Below, in pieces: positions 9,680-22,879 of a DNA stretch of 64,000 nt. The notes under the pieces were generated by a model. The model saw nothing but the letters and a program-made list of their open reading frames with translations. It was not told where the DNA came from and did not search any database. Source of the DNA: Prinia subflava (lineage: Eukaryota > Chordata > Aves > Passeriformes > Cisticolidae). The position numbers and the translations under genes were made by a program. The stretch's first letter is position 1. Each line of letters starts with the position of its first letter. The stretch covers positions 28,333,300-28,397,299 of the forward strand of contig NC_086254.1 of the NCBI RefSeq assembly GCF_021018805.1, in the 5' to 3' direction.

Positions 9680-11755
9680 ACCAGGGATAGCACTGAACTT
9701 TGATATTTCATTGGCTTAGAGGGCAAAGTGCTGTCTGTAAGCTGTGGACCCCCTGCTCCCAGCTCATCACCTGAGGTTAAAACAAGGCCAGCTCTTTCCA
9801 TGGATCAGCCTGGCCTGAAGAGAAGGAAAGTGTCATTTCTGAAAATGAGAGAGAAAAGGGAGTTCCTGGCAAAAATTAATTGTCAGAGTAAAAACTCGGC
9901 ACCTTCACCTGGATGGGCAAATAAATGCATTTACAAGAAGAGAGCAAAGCTCACCCAGTTTCAGCTCCAGTAATTTGTGGAAGGGAAAGTGGAAAAACCT
10001 GAGCTTGGAGGGACAGTTGGCACCAGTAATAAGGAAGATGGGACAAAGCTGATGTTAACTGAAGGAGAATTGAAAGCAATTCATCTCAGCAGGACACGCC
10101 TGCATATTTTGATATTTTTTATTTTATCAACATAGTGGGGGATGCAGTTAGAATAAAGGTTGACAAAGTGTGCAGAAAAGGAAGACAACTCACTCTTTGA
10201 GGTAAGACACTGGACCAAACTCTTTGTTGAATACATTTAACTCCTTAATTCAGATTTCTTGGCAGGCAGAGGGCTGGAAGAAGGAGCAGGGATGGATAGT
10301 TTTGCTGGGTTGGGGCAGGGCAGTGTGAATAGCAAAGTGCACCTTTTCTTTTACACATCCATCATGGTCTTCTGCTGGTCTCAGGGAGGTCTGAGAAAAT
10401 AACCAGCACAGTAATCATTACCATTGCCATTGGATTGAAAGTCAGGAGTTTAAGTCAAATTAAAAATACAACTGTTGAATAGGGGGAGTTCTTTTGAGAT
10501 CCTTACTTTTAGAAGGGCCTGGATAAGGCAGTTGGATCCTGCATCCAGGCTGGATATGGTTCAGGAAAGGAGCTGGAGCTGGGCCCCTTGTACAGCGACA
10601 TCAGCACAGCCCTCCAGCAGAAAGGGGTGTGACACAGCCCCTTTGGGGACTGGCACCTCTTCCCTCTTTGAATTAGCAGCTCTGCCTTTGCAGAATATTC
10701 TGTGCTTTATTGTCCCTTCAATCCCCACCTTGGAAGATGAGAGGTGACATTGCAGAGAGCTCTGCGCTTGGAAAATGACTTTCAGAATTACGTTCTGGCA
10801 ATTTGAAACTTCCGCTCTCTCATCTTCAGCCTCTTGGGGCTTTAATGGGAGACAGCAAAGTGCCTCTTCCTCCTCCCCTCTTTTCTTTTCCTCCCCTGTT
10901 CTCCGGCAGCTGCAGCGGCCGGGATTCAGCAAGGTCACTCAACTCCATTGCTTCCTGCATGCAGGAGTTCTCAAATTAAGGGGTGTTGGGAGCAGCCTGT
11001 TGAGATGAAACAGCCTTCACTCAGCTCCAGCAAGCAAGGAAACAAAACCCCTTCACAGTGGCTCCAGACTGGCTCACCTTCCCTGAGCATTAGCTGGGGG
11101 AAAAAGTAAAGGCATGGAGGAGCAAAAAGCAGGATAAAAAGAGTTCCTTCTTGAACTGCAAAGCTGCTGTCCTTTGTCTAGCAGAGCAAGCCCCAAAGTT
11201 TTATCAGAGGTCTTGTGGCTGCAGCTGCCTTGTCCACTCCTAGGTGTTTTCATCAGCATCTCACCCTGTGTGTTGTTTTTTTTTTTCTTTTTTCCCCAAA
11301 ATTCCTGCTGCTGCCTCCCCTTTCCCCAGTTCAGCAGCGAGGCAGAGTTGGTTCCATCCATCCCCCGGTCTTGGAGCACAGAGCAGAGATGGGAGCTCAC
11401 CCCTGTGAGCTCTGAGCTTGCCAGCAGTGTGATCCTCTTCCCAGGTGCCACTGGTCTTAGTCCTGTGCTGGCATTAAGGGCAGCAGAAGAGAACACAAAT
11501 GGGAATGAAGAAGAATCACAGAAACTCCACTGATATCTGGGTGGTTCCTGCTGAGGGGCCTGGGAAGCCATGTGGCTCACACAGAAAAAGACCAAAGGAA
11601 ATACCGTCCCTTTGTAGTCTGATATCTGTTGATGCACTGCCAGACTGGGGGTGGGTTATTGTTCCATGCGTGCAGTTCTGCATCTGAAATAAAATAATAA
11701 AATAAAATCACCAAGATATTTCTCTATGTACCCCAGCACCATTTCACCAACAGCC
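9680..11755. other. No gene recognised
   Basis: Ordinary single-copy DNA. It includes a poly-T run at about 11275-11291 and an A/T-rich AAATAAAATAATAAAATAAAATC tract near 11687-11709, described here only as low complexity. Open frames are short and shadowed on the other strand. No CR1 copy or RNA gene recognised. Confidence 0.4.
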
Positions 11756-11764
11756 TAAATATCT

Positions 11765-12120
11765 CCCCTGGCCAATGGCAGCCCCAGCTTTTCCACAAAG
11801 GAGGGGTTAGCTCCAATTATCTGTTGACTGTTTTATTCTGTCTTAAATCCCTTTCATGGCTGCGTGAGGGAAAGCTGGAGAAGCCGTATGCAGATATTGT
11901 CAAGCTCAACTTGATAGGTACTGTCAAAACTGCCAGAGTGTGGTGACAATAAACATTTTAGCTGGCTAACAATTTGCTGCAAAAAGGGTTGACCCTGAAA
12001 TCAAGTTCTGCTGTAATGAACACTTTGTCTCTAAATATTTGCATTTTTGCTGACAAGGTTCACTCTCCAGGAGATTTCCTCCGCCCGTGAACAATCTGCC
12101 TGCACACGAGATGCAGGATG
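11765..12120. promoter_or_regulatory. Candidate conserved regulatory block with octamer
   Basis: Repeat-free AT-rich DNA containing CCAATTATCTG, ACAATAAACA, AACAATTTGC and a perfect octamer ATTTGCAT at 12037-12044. GACAATAAAC and GAACAATCTG are SOX-like. The mix of POU, SOX and TAAT-type motifs is what neural or early developmental enhancers show, but this is inference from short motifs. Confidence 0.35.
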
Positions 12121-12423
12121 GATGCAGTTTCCTGAGCCAGTTTCTTATCTGGCGTGAAGGAAGGATGAGCACGTGCCCAAAATCAGCACAGGCACCATGG
12201 ATGGGGGATGCCCAGCCGGGGGAGTTCCGGGGTGCTGATCCCCCTCCCCGAGAAAGCCCTTTTCTGTCAGGTTCTGCATGGCAGTGCAACGCTGACAGCC
12301 CAGTGCTGGAACCGAGGCTCATCCCTGCTTAACAGATGGGGAAATTGAGGCACGTGGTGATTCTGGATGGTATTTGGACTGTCTTTGCTGAGCTGCAGAC
12401 AGAGCAGCCAAAAAGTAGGCAGC

Positions 12424-12453
12424 AGGAGGAGGAGGAGGAGGAGGAGGAGGAGG
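12424..12453. repeat. (AGG)10 trinucleotide microsatellite
   Basis: Ten AGG units within a frame that reads as poly-glutamate (plus) or poly-proline (minus). Not coding on present evidence. Confidence 0.9.
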
Positions 12454-12699
12454 ATGAAGCCATACTGGAACTCTCAGCAACTCCAGTTTGGTGCCCACCT
12501 GCTCCATTCCTTCAAGCACATGGAAAGCTGGGGCTGTCCACCCTCAGGAGCTGCTGCACCGAATCTTCCTCCGTCCTCTTCAAGGTGATTTGGCCAAAGT
12601 TACACAAAGAGTCTCAGGCAGAGCTAAGCCCCAAGAATCCTCTTAGCCCCAAGGCCAAAAGCCAGGTGGCTCCACGGTGTAAGAGATGAGGCTCAGAGC

Positions 12700-15600
12700 T
12701 CCCTTGCTGCAAAGGATGATGTGTTTGAGGGTTAAATTTCCCAGGATAACTCTGTCTTAGCCACCAAGGTCTGATCACCACCTCAGTTACCATATTTTTG
12801 TCTGCTCCCATTAATGATGGGCAAAGTTCTCTGCCTAATTCCCCAGGGACAAGGTGTCCAGCCTGGTTGGGGTGGGGATTTACCTGCTCAGGGCATCTCT
12901 GTGGGATAAAAGTCCTCCAGAGCTTACCTGCCCAAGTCAAGAACCTTCTGTGGTCTGGACCATCACAGGGAAAAGCTGCAGAGTTTGATCCCAAGACGCT
13001 GCATGTGGGAATGGCTGTTGACAGCAAACAAGTGGGTCAGTGCATGGCCTCAAGTCTCCTGTGTGACATTTGTCCCAAAGTCAAGCCTGGGACAGAGAAA
13101 TAGCCTGGGTAAGTTGCTGGTTTCTTGCTTAGGACTTCAATATTCCAGCTCCATTGCTAAATTAATCCTTAATATTGGGGGAAAAGTCCCCCACCAGACA
13201 GGTTTTCACACAGAAGGAGAGATGAATTTCATTCCTACTCCTGGCACTGATTTTTGGGGAATCAGTGGGAAAAGGCTGTGGGAAAAGGTCTCCATCCATT
13301 TTGTCTCTGACACCTGGCTTCTCTCTTTCAAATAAAAGGTGCTCAGAGCATATCCTGCCTCTTACTACAGCTATTAGCTGTGCTCACCAGGCTGGGGCTA
13401 TGATTGTTTGAGACCCCTAAATTCCTAGACAAGTGCCCAATAAATTGCAATAAAACTTCTCACTGTTGCAGAAAACCGTGGTGGGGGGCAAAGACAAAAA
13501 GAATCCTTATAAGGTTTACAAAAAAAGACATAAAGGGGAGGAAAGCCCAGATTATTTTATTTTTATCTCCCTTTCCCCTCCCTGCTGCAAAGAAAGGCAG
13601 TCTTCAGCAGCACAGTGTTGTCATTTCGCTGAAGAAAAATTCACAGATTTGGCCAGAGAGGAGTATTTTCTTTTATTTTTTTTTTTCACTGTGTTGATGT
13701 CAGAGAGCTGTTGCATTTCTGGCAGTGGCAGTAGCTCTGTGCCTTGGAAGGCAGCCGGGCTCCTGCCTCGATGCTCTCTGGCTCTGTCATCCCACATGGC
13801 GCCTCCTCGCTGGGCTCAGCACGGCCCTCACCTCCCAGGGCAGGCTCCTTTGGCCAGGGCAGCACTGGAATGATGAACACTTCAGAGCATCAGCCCTAGC
13901 TGGGAAATTTTGGCACCAAAATACAGCAGAGTAGTACAGAATTACTGTGCTGGTGTGAGGGGGCAGAGCTGAACACAGAGTTTTTCATTTAAAATGTTCA
14001 GTGAAATGCAAGGTCCTAAATGAGTAAACCAGGCACGAGCCTAATTGATACCAGAGAGAGCACCAATGCCCGCTCTGCCCACAGGAGTGATGCCCCAAAA
14101 AACAAAACTTGTTGCAGTTGCCCCTATAAATACCCACAGAGGAAGAGGTGTACCCATATCCTTGAAATTGTCTCCTTATGACCCCTCTCAAGAGCTTTAC
14201 TCTGGTTTTTTTTCTCATGCTCCTTGTCACAAGGCCTTCCTGGGCTTCTCCCTCTCCTGGTGGACACTCTAAAGTTACTCCTCTTTTTCTTTTCCATTAT
14301 AAACTCTGGGAGCCATTGGGAAGAAAGTACCCTGGATGAAGACTGTAAGCTGAGTTCTTCCATTCTCCATTGACTACAAAAACACAATTTTCTCCTTTTC
14401 CTCCCCTTCATGGTCTCATTCCCTCCTCTCAGGCACAGGAAAATTACCACAGCTCCGAGACACACACCATGAGCCCCTTGCCAGCTGAGCTGTTTCACCC
14501 TGTCCTCATCACAACCCGTGCTGGGAAGCCCAGAAAGCACAAGGGAGGGATAATTACCAGTCCCAGCACTGTGATGATAATTAATACCCTGCTAAAAGGA
14601 GAGCTTGTCAGGTCAGGGAGCAGAGGGAGGGGTGGGAAAACAAATAGGCAAAAATCAAACCTGAGCAAAGGTTTGCTGTGAGGAAGGGGCCGGGGACAAG
14701 GGGCAGGAGGAGCTGTGGGGGGCAGAGCTCCAGGGTGATGGGGATGGTGCCTGGAGAGCCAAGTAGGTGTTTCACCCCCTCAGTGACTGTCAGGGAGCTT
14801 TCCCCATGTCACAGGACCCCCTCCCATCCTCCCTTCATCATTAATGGGCTGAGAGCCAGGAAAAGCCTGCAGCCAGCAGTGCTCTAAGCCATCCTGGAGC
14901 AGAGTGTACCTCTGGGGAGGTGAGGAGGCTTGGGGGAAGATTCCCCCAGGTTTTGCAGGTTCAGTCCCATAGGGAGGATGAGCCTCCTGTCTTGGGGCTC
15001 TCTGCCAGCTCCCAGTGCAGCTCTCTGAATTTAAGATTGACTTCACCATTTGGGGATGTCAGAGTGCACCTTTTAATCGAGGTTGTAGAAGGAGCTATCA
15101 TAGAAATATAAATAACTCCGTGGGAGCAATGAGAAATCTTGAAACCTAAACTTCATAAATCTAAACTCAATAAATCTGAGCGAAAAAAAAGAATAAGAGA
15201 AAGGAGGATGCCAGCCAGAGAAATGTGAGTTTGGAGATCTCCTGCAGGAGAGGCTTCTGGACAGCTTTGTGCAAACAGGTTTGTTCTTTTTTCCCTCAGT
15301 CCCAATACCTGAATGATCAGTAAAATTCCTCTGTACATGCAGTGTTTTGGCCCTCTTGCAACAACTGAATTAAACCGAAAGGCAACCCAGAACCATGGCA
15401 AGGGGTAGAGAAACAGAGAAGCGCTGGCAAGGGAGAACAATATGTTTCCAGACAAGATTTAAAAAGAAATGTGATGCTAATACGAGTTTGGCGTCACACT
15501 GTCATAACACCATCAAAATGACATGCTGCCACCACTAATACGACTGTTTTGGGAATATGCAACATGAACAAAAAAGCAATTTGCTCAGAAACAAACTGGG

Positions 15601-15790
15601 ATGAGTCTATACTGTAAGAAAACAGAGAAATGCCGCAATCCAAGGGAGGACCAGACAAATGCTCTGTGATTTCTGGTAGCTGTGGCACAGGCAGGGACCA
15701 GAATGTCTGAACAGAACTCGCTCCTTGTTTTCCACAGCCTCTCAGCCTTTGCTGGGATAATCTCCGCATAAGAGAGAAACAGTTTAAGGA
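12700..15790. other. No gene recognised; isolated CArG box
   Basis: About 3 kb of unremarkable single-copy DNA. The one motif that stands out is CCTTATAAGG at 13505-13514, a perfect CArG box of the type bound by SRF. A poly-T run lies at about 13678-13686. No exon, RNA gene or transposon recognised. Confidence 0.4.
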
Positions 15791-15829
15791 CAGCTGTTCT
15801 GACATTAATTAAAGCACCCCACAGTTCTT

Positions 15830-16520
15830 TCCTAATAAAATCACTTTTCTTCTTAGGTCTTCTTGCCCAATTTGTTTTAATACCTGTCCCTAATTAAGTC
15901 CAGTGAGAGGAATTCACTACTTCAAATGAGTTAAAAACGATGTTCTCAAGGCACCTGCATCTGAAGAAACTTATTTTTGAAGTCCATGAATTAAATTAAG
16001 AGGGGACATTTTCAAGCTGATCACTCTCTTTTGATTAGCACAAACGAGCTGCTCCACCAGCGTTAAAAATTGTCGCACTTGCTTTTCGGCTAATTTGGAA
16101 AGAGTTCAGCTGTTAGGGTGCTAAATAGTCACATTAAACACTACAGACTCGCAGTGCCTTTAGGCTGAGTCCTTTAAAAAGGAGATTGAGCATCCCATCA
16201 CCTGAGGATGCCCCTCTCCACGGCTAGCCATGGAAACACGCTGCCCAACAGCGCTGACAGTGACTTGTTGACCAACAAAATTCTGGCACAAGCCCCGTGT
16301 ATCAGCCATGGCAACCGGGCTGGGAGCGTGGCAATGGCAGCTGCTACGCACAGAACAGCGCTCTTAAAAATATCACGGCTGAAACCCATTAAAGAAAACA
16401 AAAATAGAAAATACGCAAGAAAGCGAGGCTGTGTGTGAAACAGATACCGGGAAGGATGCTCGCTACATTTATAGCTAAAGCCTGCCCCAAATTTTCCCGG
16501 ACTTTTAACCCAATGCTTCT
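15830..16520. promoter_or_regulatory. Candidate conserved block with RFX (X-box) motifs
   Basis: Repeat-free sequence with AGCCATGGCAAC at 16304-16315, matching the right-hand part of the RFX palindrome GTTGCCATGGCAAC, and a variant AGCCATGGAAAC at 16226-16237. TTTTAATACC, CTAATTAAG, TGATTAGC and CTAATTTGG strings precede them (15880-16100). Two X-box-like sites within 90 bases, beside TAAT-type sites, suggest an enhancer. RFX factors control cilium genes and some neural genes, so a ciliary or neural target is conceivable but not shown. Confidence 0.4.
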
Positions 16521-16578
16521 TCACTACGAGCAACCCAAATGTTACTTTTTTTAATCATAAAATGTCAGACTTACTGCC

Positions 16579-16593
16579 TTTTTTTTTTTTTTT
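16579..16593. repeat. Poly-T run
   Basis: Fifteen T in a row at the right edge of the preceding regulatory candidate. No associated retroposon was recognised. Confidence 0.85.
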
Positions 16594-16599
16594 AAACTC

Positions 16600-17970
16600 T
16601 TGCTAATGTGATCAAATTTGAGAGCTGACCTGTATCAGACTAAAAGCAGAGCACTGGTATCTGCTGATCTCCCAGGCTCCTCCAGACCTGGTTTGGAGCG
16701 CAGTTTTCTCTCTGTGTCGACCCTTTAACCCCAGCCAGGGTGTGAAGAGAGAGAGCTCATTGCCTTACTCCTCCAGAATAATGTAAATCTGATAGAAAAT
16801 GTCTCAGAGCCTTTCTGAGGGCATCTTTAATGATCATTTCCTACCTCTTGTCTGCAGTACAAGTGATCAGGCAGTGAGGGGTGATATGCTGGGACAGAGC
16901 CTAAGCCCTTTGAAAGCCACCTCACCTCCAGCTGAGCCTTGGGAAAGCCAAAGCCATTCCTGGGGTCAGCCCAGCCAAGCACACAGCTCTGCAGGGAAGC
17001 TTTGGGCTCTGCTGTCTCCTTACGTCAGACCCCGCTCCAGGAGCTGGAGAGGTTGCAACCAAGAATTTACTCACGGAAGAATGAAAAACTGCCCTGCTCC
17101 GTCTCTTCCTTCCCACCTGCTGGGCTTTATCTCTTAAAACCTAAAATAAGGCAGAAAGATTGGCTCTGAGAGCTTTGACCCATGAGTTGGTTTTCTCATA
17201 ATTCTAAAAGCTAAGCATTCAAAAAAAGAAAAAAAAAAGAAAGGAAGAAAGAAAGACACCAGCCCAGCCTTTGCCATCCAGGATGAATTCCCTGTGTTCC
17301 AGCAGATCTGCACAGTGGTAGGCTGGTTCCTGCTGGAGCTGGGTGTTTGCCATGCATTCCTAGAAAAGCTCTCTGCCACTCCCTGCTACATTAATTCTGA
17401 ACAACAGAGATGGAATGAAATGTAGGTTTGAAAGCAAGCCACGAGGTAGGGAGCAATATTTAACTTTCCTCTCCCAGAGGTCTTACCTGTCTTGGCAGTG
17501 GTTTAAAGACGTTAGTGTGGGATTAAGGGGCTAAATCAGATATTTTATTAGTTACAGGAGCCCTTTTTCCTTGTTAAATAATTGAATGCATGCACTTAAG
17601 GCAAAGGTCCAGGCTGGCTGGTGACTCCAGGCCGAGCTCTCACAGAGGATCAGCTGGAGTTGGCAGCACCAGTCTCTCTGTGAAAATATCTGCATTTCCT
17701 TTTATCTGGAGTAGACACTGTGTGTTGCTGTGAACATCAATTCCTGGAACATTTCTGACAAGGATTCACATGAGGAGATATAAAGGTTCAGAATTCCTTT
17801 AAAGGAAATAATGTTTCTTTTAAATAAGAGCTAAACAGGACCTGAAGTTGTGTCTTCATAAGGGATTTATTTGTTTTCCAAATCTTTGTCCAGGATGAGA
17901 ACCCAAAGGCCTGATTAGGTTCAGGTTTTCATGAGGCATTGGCCAGTCCAGGAAAAGGAAAAGCTGAGAA
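16600..17970. other. No gene recognised
   Basis: Single-copy DNA. An A-rich run with AAAG units (17221-17256) is low complexity. A sequence matching a splice donor on the minus strand, ACAG|GTAAGA, lies near 17483, but no coding frame supports it. Confidence 0.4.
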
Positions 17971-17979
17971 ATTTGCAGC

Positions 17980-18310
17980 TTTTTATTAATTTTTCAACTA
18001 TTCTACAGATTTAATAAATTAAAATACCTCTGCAAATACTTTGAAGCTTTTTCATCTCTGATAACATTTGGTACCTTATCATTTCTAACTGTGCTACAGA
18101 GAAAAACACATTATTATGGATTTTGTGGTAGGTCGTCCAATTTATCAACCTAAAAAGATTTCCAAGCAATAGAGGCTTTCTGTGTAAGTTAATATGTCAC
18201 CGGCCATCTATCACCCAGGGTTTGCTGAGCCTGCATTCCTAATCAATGACTTGACACCTTGAGTTAGTGAACACTTAAAGGTTATATCGGTGCTAAGTGA
18301 TGTGACCAAA
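17980..18310. promoter_or_regulatory. Candidate conserved regulatory block
   Basis: AT-rich and repeat-free, with TTTATTAATTTTTC, TTTAATAAATTAAAAT, CAATTTATCAACC and CTAATCAATGACTTGAC strings. The last resembles paired TAATC and PBX/MEIS (TGAC) motifs. No open frame of interest on either strand. Inferred from composition only. Confidence 0.35.
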
Positions 18311-18996
18311 GCATTTCAGGCTCCAGCAGGGGACACCTCGATCCTTCCAGGTGTCCTGCACCTGTGAGCACCACAGCGTCCTCACCCGAGCAAGTCCCAC
18401 ACGAGGGGACACTGAAATACCCCAGGACTCAATGGATGGGGGAAAGCCTCCAATTTCCAGGCTCCATAATTCCATTCTGCCTCCTTCCCCTCTCGCCGGG
18501 GCCGGGGCGGAGCTGCCTGTCCTCGCAGGCATCCATCACGTCCCGCCCCGGTGCTGTGCTGGCTTCCTGGCCATCTGCCACGCTCTGGGTGAATGATGAC
18601 GGCAGATACGGGGTGTTATGGGCTCTGGGAGGCTTCACATCACTAAATAAATGTAATGAATATATATGATTTCATTTCCCCCCTCCGCTAGATGCATTTC
18701 CACGCTTTGCTCTTGTTGATGTACTGCGGCTTCGCTCTGTGTAATCCACACGAGCTCCACGTGCCACAGAGCAGAGCTGGGAGATCTGGGAGATCTCAGG
18801 TGAGAGAGACCTTGGCACCACACAGCCATGGACATGAGCTGGAAATGTCACATTTCCCACTGCATGCCTGGCCTGAAAGTTACAGGGGATGCAGCTCCAA
18901 TGCTGCTCCATCCTGTTCCACCTGAGCACCTCAGAGCACGTGAGCTCGTGCTGTGTGGTGCCCGTGTCCTGCAGACCTGGAGACAGGAGAGCAGAG

Positions 18997-19038
18997 CAAG
19001 TGTTTGCAGGCACAGGACAAGTGTTTGCAGGCACAGAG
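18997..19038. repeat. 21-bp tandem duplication
   Basis: Two adjacent copies beginning CAAGTGTTTGCAGGCACAG, 18997-19017 and 19018-19038, nearly identical. A small recent duplication in otherwise unique DNA. Confidence 0.85.
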
Positions 19039-19744
19039 CAGACTCTGGGGAGGGGCAGGGTGCCAGTGGGCAGGCGCTGCCTCCACCTCGGCAGAGGAGA
19101 CGTGTCTTTCAGGCCGTGACAGATTTAACCCTGTGACCCAGCAAGCAGAGGTCAGAAGGCCCTGACAGCAAACAAATGAGAAATGGCATCTTTCAGAAAT
19201 TCCTGCAGTAGATTCTTTCCCCTCTGGCTGCTGCATCTCTCCCACCATGCACATCCATGGGGGACAGGTCAGGCAGAGAGACCCTTTCCAACCAGGATGT
19301 CTCTTCAGGGCTTTTCAGTGGCTGCTCTTGGTCATATCCTCCCTGCTACAGCCTGAAGTGCTCTTTAAACTTTACGCAGTGTTGGGGCAATGATTTGTAG
19401 AACCACCTGCCAGCATCCCCCATCGCTCCTGCTTTGGCTCCTTGCAGCTTCCATTCCTGTGTCTGAAATAAACGAGGTCCATTAAAAAAATCTTTGTCCA
19501 GAAGCAGAGACATGGTGAAACTTTGCACATTCTTGTTCATCTCCCTCTGTCAAAGCCCCTTGAGGCCACTTATCTCAGCAAGTTGTTACATGCCCCTGTC
19601 CCAAAGTTTGGCTTGGGAGCCCTTAGCATGAGGCAAATCCTTGTTCAAATCCTTGCCACAGGGAAAGAACTGAATCCTTTTCCCCCTAACCCCTCCCATT
19701 TGCTTTCTAAAGTGTCACCAGTTACGAGGGGTGAACACATTTAA

Positions 19745-20480
19745 GTAATTTATTTTATCCACTTATGACAAAGACAGTGAACCATCAGTCAGAAAACATG
19801 GAAAGAGATGAATTAACCGAGCGAGTTTTCTTCACTGCTTAATTGTTCCAGAGAGGCAGAGTTCTGGGGATGATGATGAATCATTGTTTAGGAAATATTT
19901 CTTCCAAGAAGACGATTTGAAAAAATACATTCATAATTTATTGCAACCTCTTGCTTTGTCAGGGAACGGCAGCCAAAGGCAGAAAGTTCCTCCCTCCCCC
20001 GTTCTCCTTCCCTCAGTTCATTATCGCTACAATCTTATCTCCCGTACCCTCTCCTCACCCTTTGAATATTACATCTCCTCCCGCTTGTGTGCGGAGGTGT
20101 AGCCGTGTGGGGAGGGGGGGAAGCCGTCAGGGAGGCAGGGGGGGACTGGGGAAAATCGTCACACATTTCAGGCTGGCTCTATTTAAATGAGTTTGGGATT
20201 GTGCTTCTCTGGAGCAGATGGCCCTGGAGATAATGATGCCTGAGCAGCGGAGGCTGGAGCCCCTCTCTCCTGTTGCCATGGTAGGCCACGGGGCTGAAAT
20301 GGATTCTGCTTATTAAATTTGCGAGCTCTTGTGTACTCAGGATGAATGGCGTTCAGTCATAAAGAGGCCCATCCTCCTAATGTGGCTGGATAGTTTTATC
20401 TTGGAAAGCCAGGCACTCCAGCTCCGCCAGACGAGGGGCTCATTAACCTATTAACAGCAGCGTGGAGGGGTTCAGCCCAC
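19745..20480. promoter_or_regulatory. Candidate conserved block with RFX-like palindrome
   Basis: Repeat-free sequence with TTAATTGTTCC, CATTCATAATTTATTGC, TATTTAAATGAG, TATTAAATTTGC and CATTAACCTATTAAC strings, and GTTGCCATGGTA at 20272-20283, ten or more bases of the RFX palindrome. A G-rich run (20109-20158) with tracts of seven and six G sits in its centre. TATTTAAATG and ATCATTGTTTAG resemble POU/MEF2 and SOX sites. I infer one or two enhancers here. Confidence 0.4.
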
Positions 20481-20489
20481 AGGGGCTCG

Positions 20490-22870
20490 GAGCGGGGTTT
20501 TCCAGGAACGTGTCCAATGTCCTGGTGGCATCAAACCCAGCTGGGGGCACTCCACTATCAACTCCAAACTGGGAGAGTTTGGCTCAGCACCGTTTCCAGA
20601 GGGGTCACTGTGGGATCTGACACCACAGAGCCCATCAGAGCTCCAGGGCTGCTGTCAGCCCCTGTAGGAATAACCACGAGAGGTTGGGGTTGTCCAGGAC
20701 AGAAAGGCTCACACAGGGTTACTGCTCATCCCCTGATTTACAACACAACCCCTGCTCCTCAAACCAAGGTTACACTGAAATATGTACAGTGCACCTTGGA
20801 GCCACTTGGTAGGACAGAGATCACATTTGGTGATGGAAATTGAAGGAGAAAATGGAAAGATATGAGATTTAGGGAACAAGTTTCTTTTTAAAAATGAATT
20901 AAAATGAAATAAAATAAAGAAACAAAAGATCAAAGAAAGGATTTGTGCTTTCTTCTCTGACTTTCCTGTAGGACCAGCCTTGGCTAATGCTCAAAGTGAT
21001 AATGCTCCTCTGAGAGACTCAAAACACTGCAGATTAAATAGAGCAAGCTGCAATGATTTACCTGAAAAATTATTTCTTTCTACAGAAAACTGTGGGTTTG
21101 ATTCAAGCAAATATTTATAAATCTGTTCCAGCCATGACAGACAAATCTGGCTATTTCCAGAGCACTGGAAACAGGTGTTTCCTTCCAGTAGCCTTTCCAC
21201 ACAATCCTTTCACCCAGGTTTGCTTCAGATCCCATGGTGAGACTTAAAGAATTACATTTTTTAAACCAGTGTAAAAGCAAGTTTAGTCATTATTTGAAGT
21301 GTAGTATCACTAGGAGTTTGTTTTCCACTGCACTCTTCATGTAGAGCCACAACCAATGATTTGGAAGAATGGAAATTTGATATGCAGTGAGACCACGTCT
21401 GTTACATTATAATGCTGTTAACTTTGATTAACCAGAGGTTGGTAAAATAGCACTGCACTACATTTAGTTTCATGGCACATTTTTTTACATGTTATTATGC
21501 AAATTTTCACATGAGCTTTATTTCAAATGCAACCCATCTCTGTTTTCTTCCCCTGCAATCCTGTATGGCCAACAAAAGCCACCTGCCTGAGCTGTGCTGG
21601 GTGATTTCCTTGCTCTGGCAGCATCCACCAACCTTGTGGTATGAAATAATCACATCAAAGGTTGTCAGCACTGGACTTTCTTCCCCAAGACTAACACAGA
21701 GGTGAGGACTGTCTGCTTTGGTGCAAGTCTTCCCACTCCAGGAGAAGGGGCCAGAGACCAAACACCTGCAAATACTTCCCTGACCTAGTGATGGGCTTGG
21801 TGTGGAGCTGTGAAGCTGCTGGGAGATTTTCTAAGGGAAACATTTTCCCTCCCAGTATTGGATAATGTAGGTTGGAAAGGGAAGAATTCATGGAACAGAA
21901 GTTGGTGGTGTAGCTCCTCTTTCTTCCACAAAAGGTAAGCAGGAAGCTTGTCCTTTTTAAACCTAAGAGCAACTTGGCAGGTAGCTCCAGAGCCACACAG
22001 AAGGGGCTGGAAATGGTTCCAAAAAGCCTCCTCAGCTTCCAAATCTCTCATCACAACTGTGTAAAAGTGTCATCATTGCACATGGTTGGAGCAAATAATC
22101 ACCCATAGTGTGGGAAGATCATTCTGGCCTCTGTAAATGAAGTACAAAGTCAAACCCAGTCAAATTCTTGGCATTCAATCCTCCTACTTTCAGGACAGAT
22201 CTCGAGGTTAATTCTCTTAATGAAATAGCAGAAAAAGAGATGTTCACAAGAGCTGTGTTCTCTTGGCAAAGCCAGCTGAACATTTAGCTTTAACACTGCA
22301 TTTCTGGGAGTGCTGAGGATCCTGCAGCTGACTTTGATCATCGTGTCTCATCCAGGGACCCTGGACATCCCCCCATCAGCTGCTGGCTACAGCAGCTTCT
22401 GCAGCATCGTTAAACTGAGATGATATGAAATACAACCCTCACTCGATATCAGCTCTTTAGAAGGCTCTGCAGATCAGAGGAGTAGAAACCTGCCCAGATT
22501 TCCACAGAGCTCTCAAAACAACCCCAGCAATACCGAGCAGAGTCAATTCAAGTTGTAACAGGCTGGTTGGAAGTGCTGCTAAGGTGTTTATGTATTTATT
22601 CCTGTCCAGCAGTGTCCCCCAGCAGGTCTCCTGGCCGGGGCTGGCCACCAGAGCCGGGGCTGGGCCGGGGGCCAGGTCCATGGGTGGATCAGGTGTCCGC
22701 ATGCGTAAGCCTGCCCTGGGCCAGGGAGTGCAGCCTGCAGGACTTATCCAGGGTCACCTTGAGTGGCTCTGTGTGAGCAGAGGCTGCAGCCAGGTCCCTG
22801 CATGCCAGGTCTGTGCTCCCAGCCCTGACCCACGGCCCTCTTTGTTCTGAAACCCCCTCTGACAGCGAGG
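20490..22870. other. No gene recognised
   Basis: Single-copy DNA with modest AT-rich stretches. An octamer ATGCAAAT lies at 21497-21504. A GT donor-like AAAGGTAAGC near 21931 is unsupported by a coding frame. No repeats named. Confidence 0.4.
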
Positions 22871-22879
22871 GTGGAGGAG

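Noticed and set aside
17475..17490. Minus-strand splice donor ACAG|GTAAGA
   Set aside because: No coding frame, promoter motif group or matching acceptor was found. Isolated donor strings are expected by chance.
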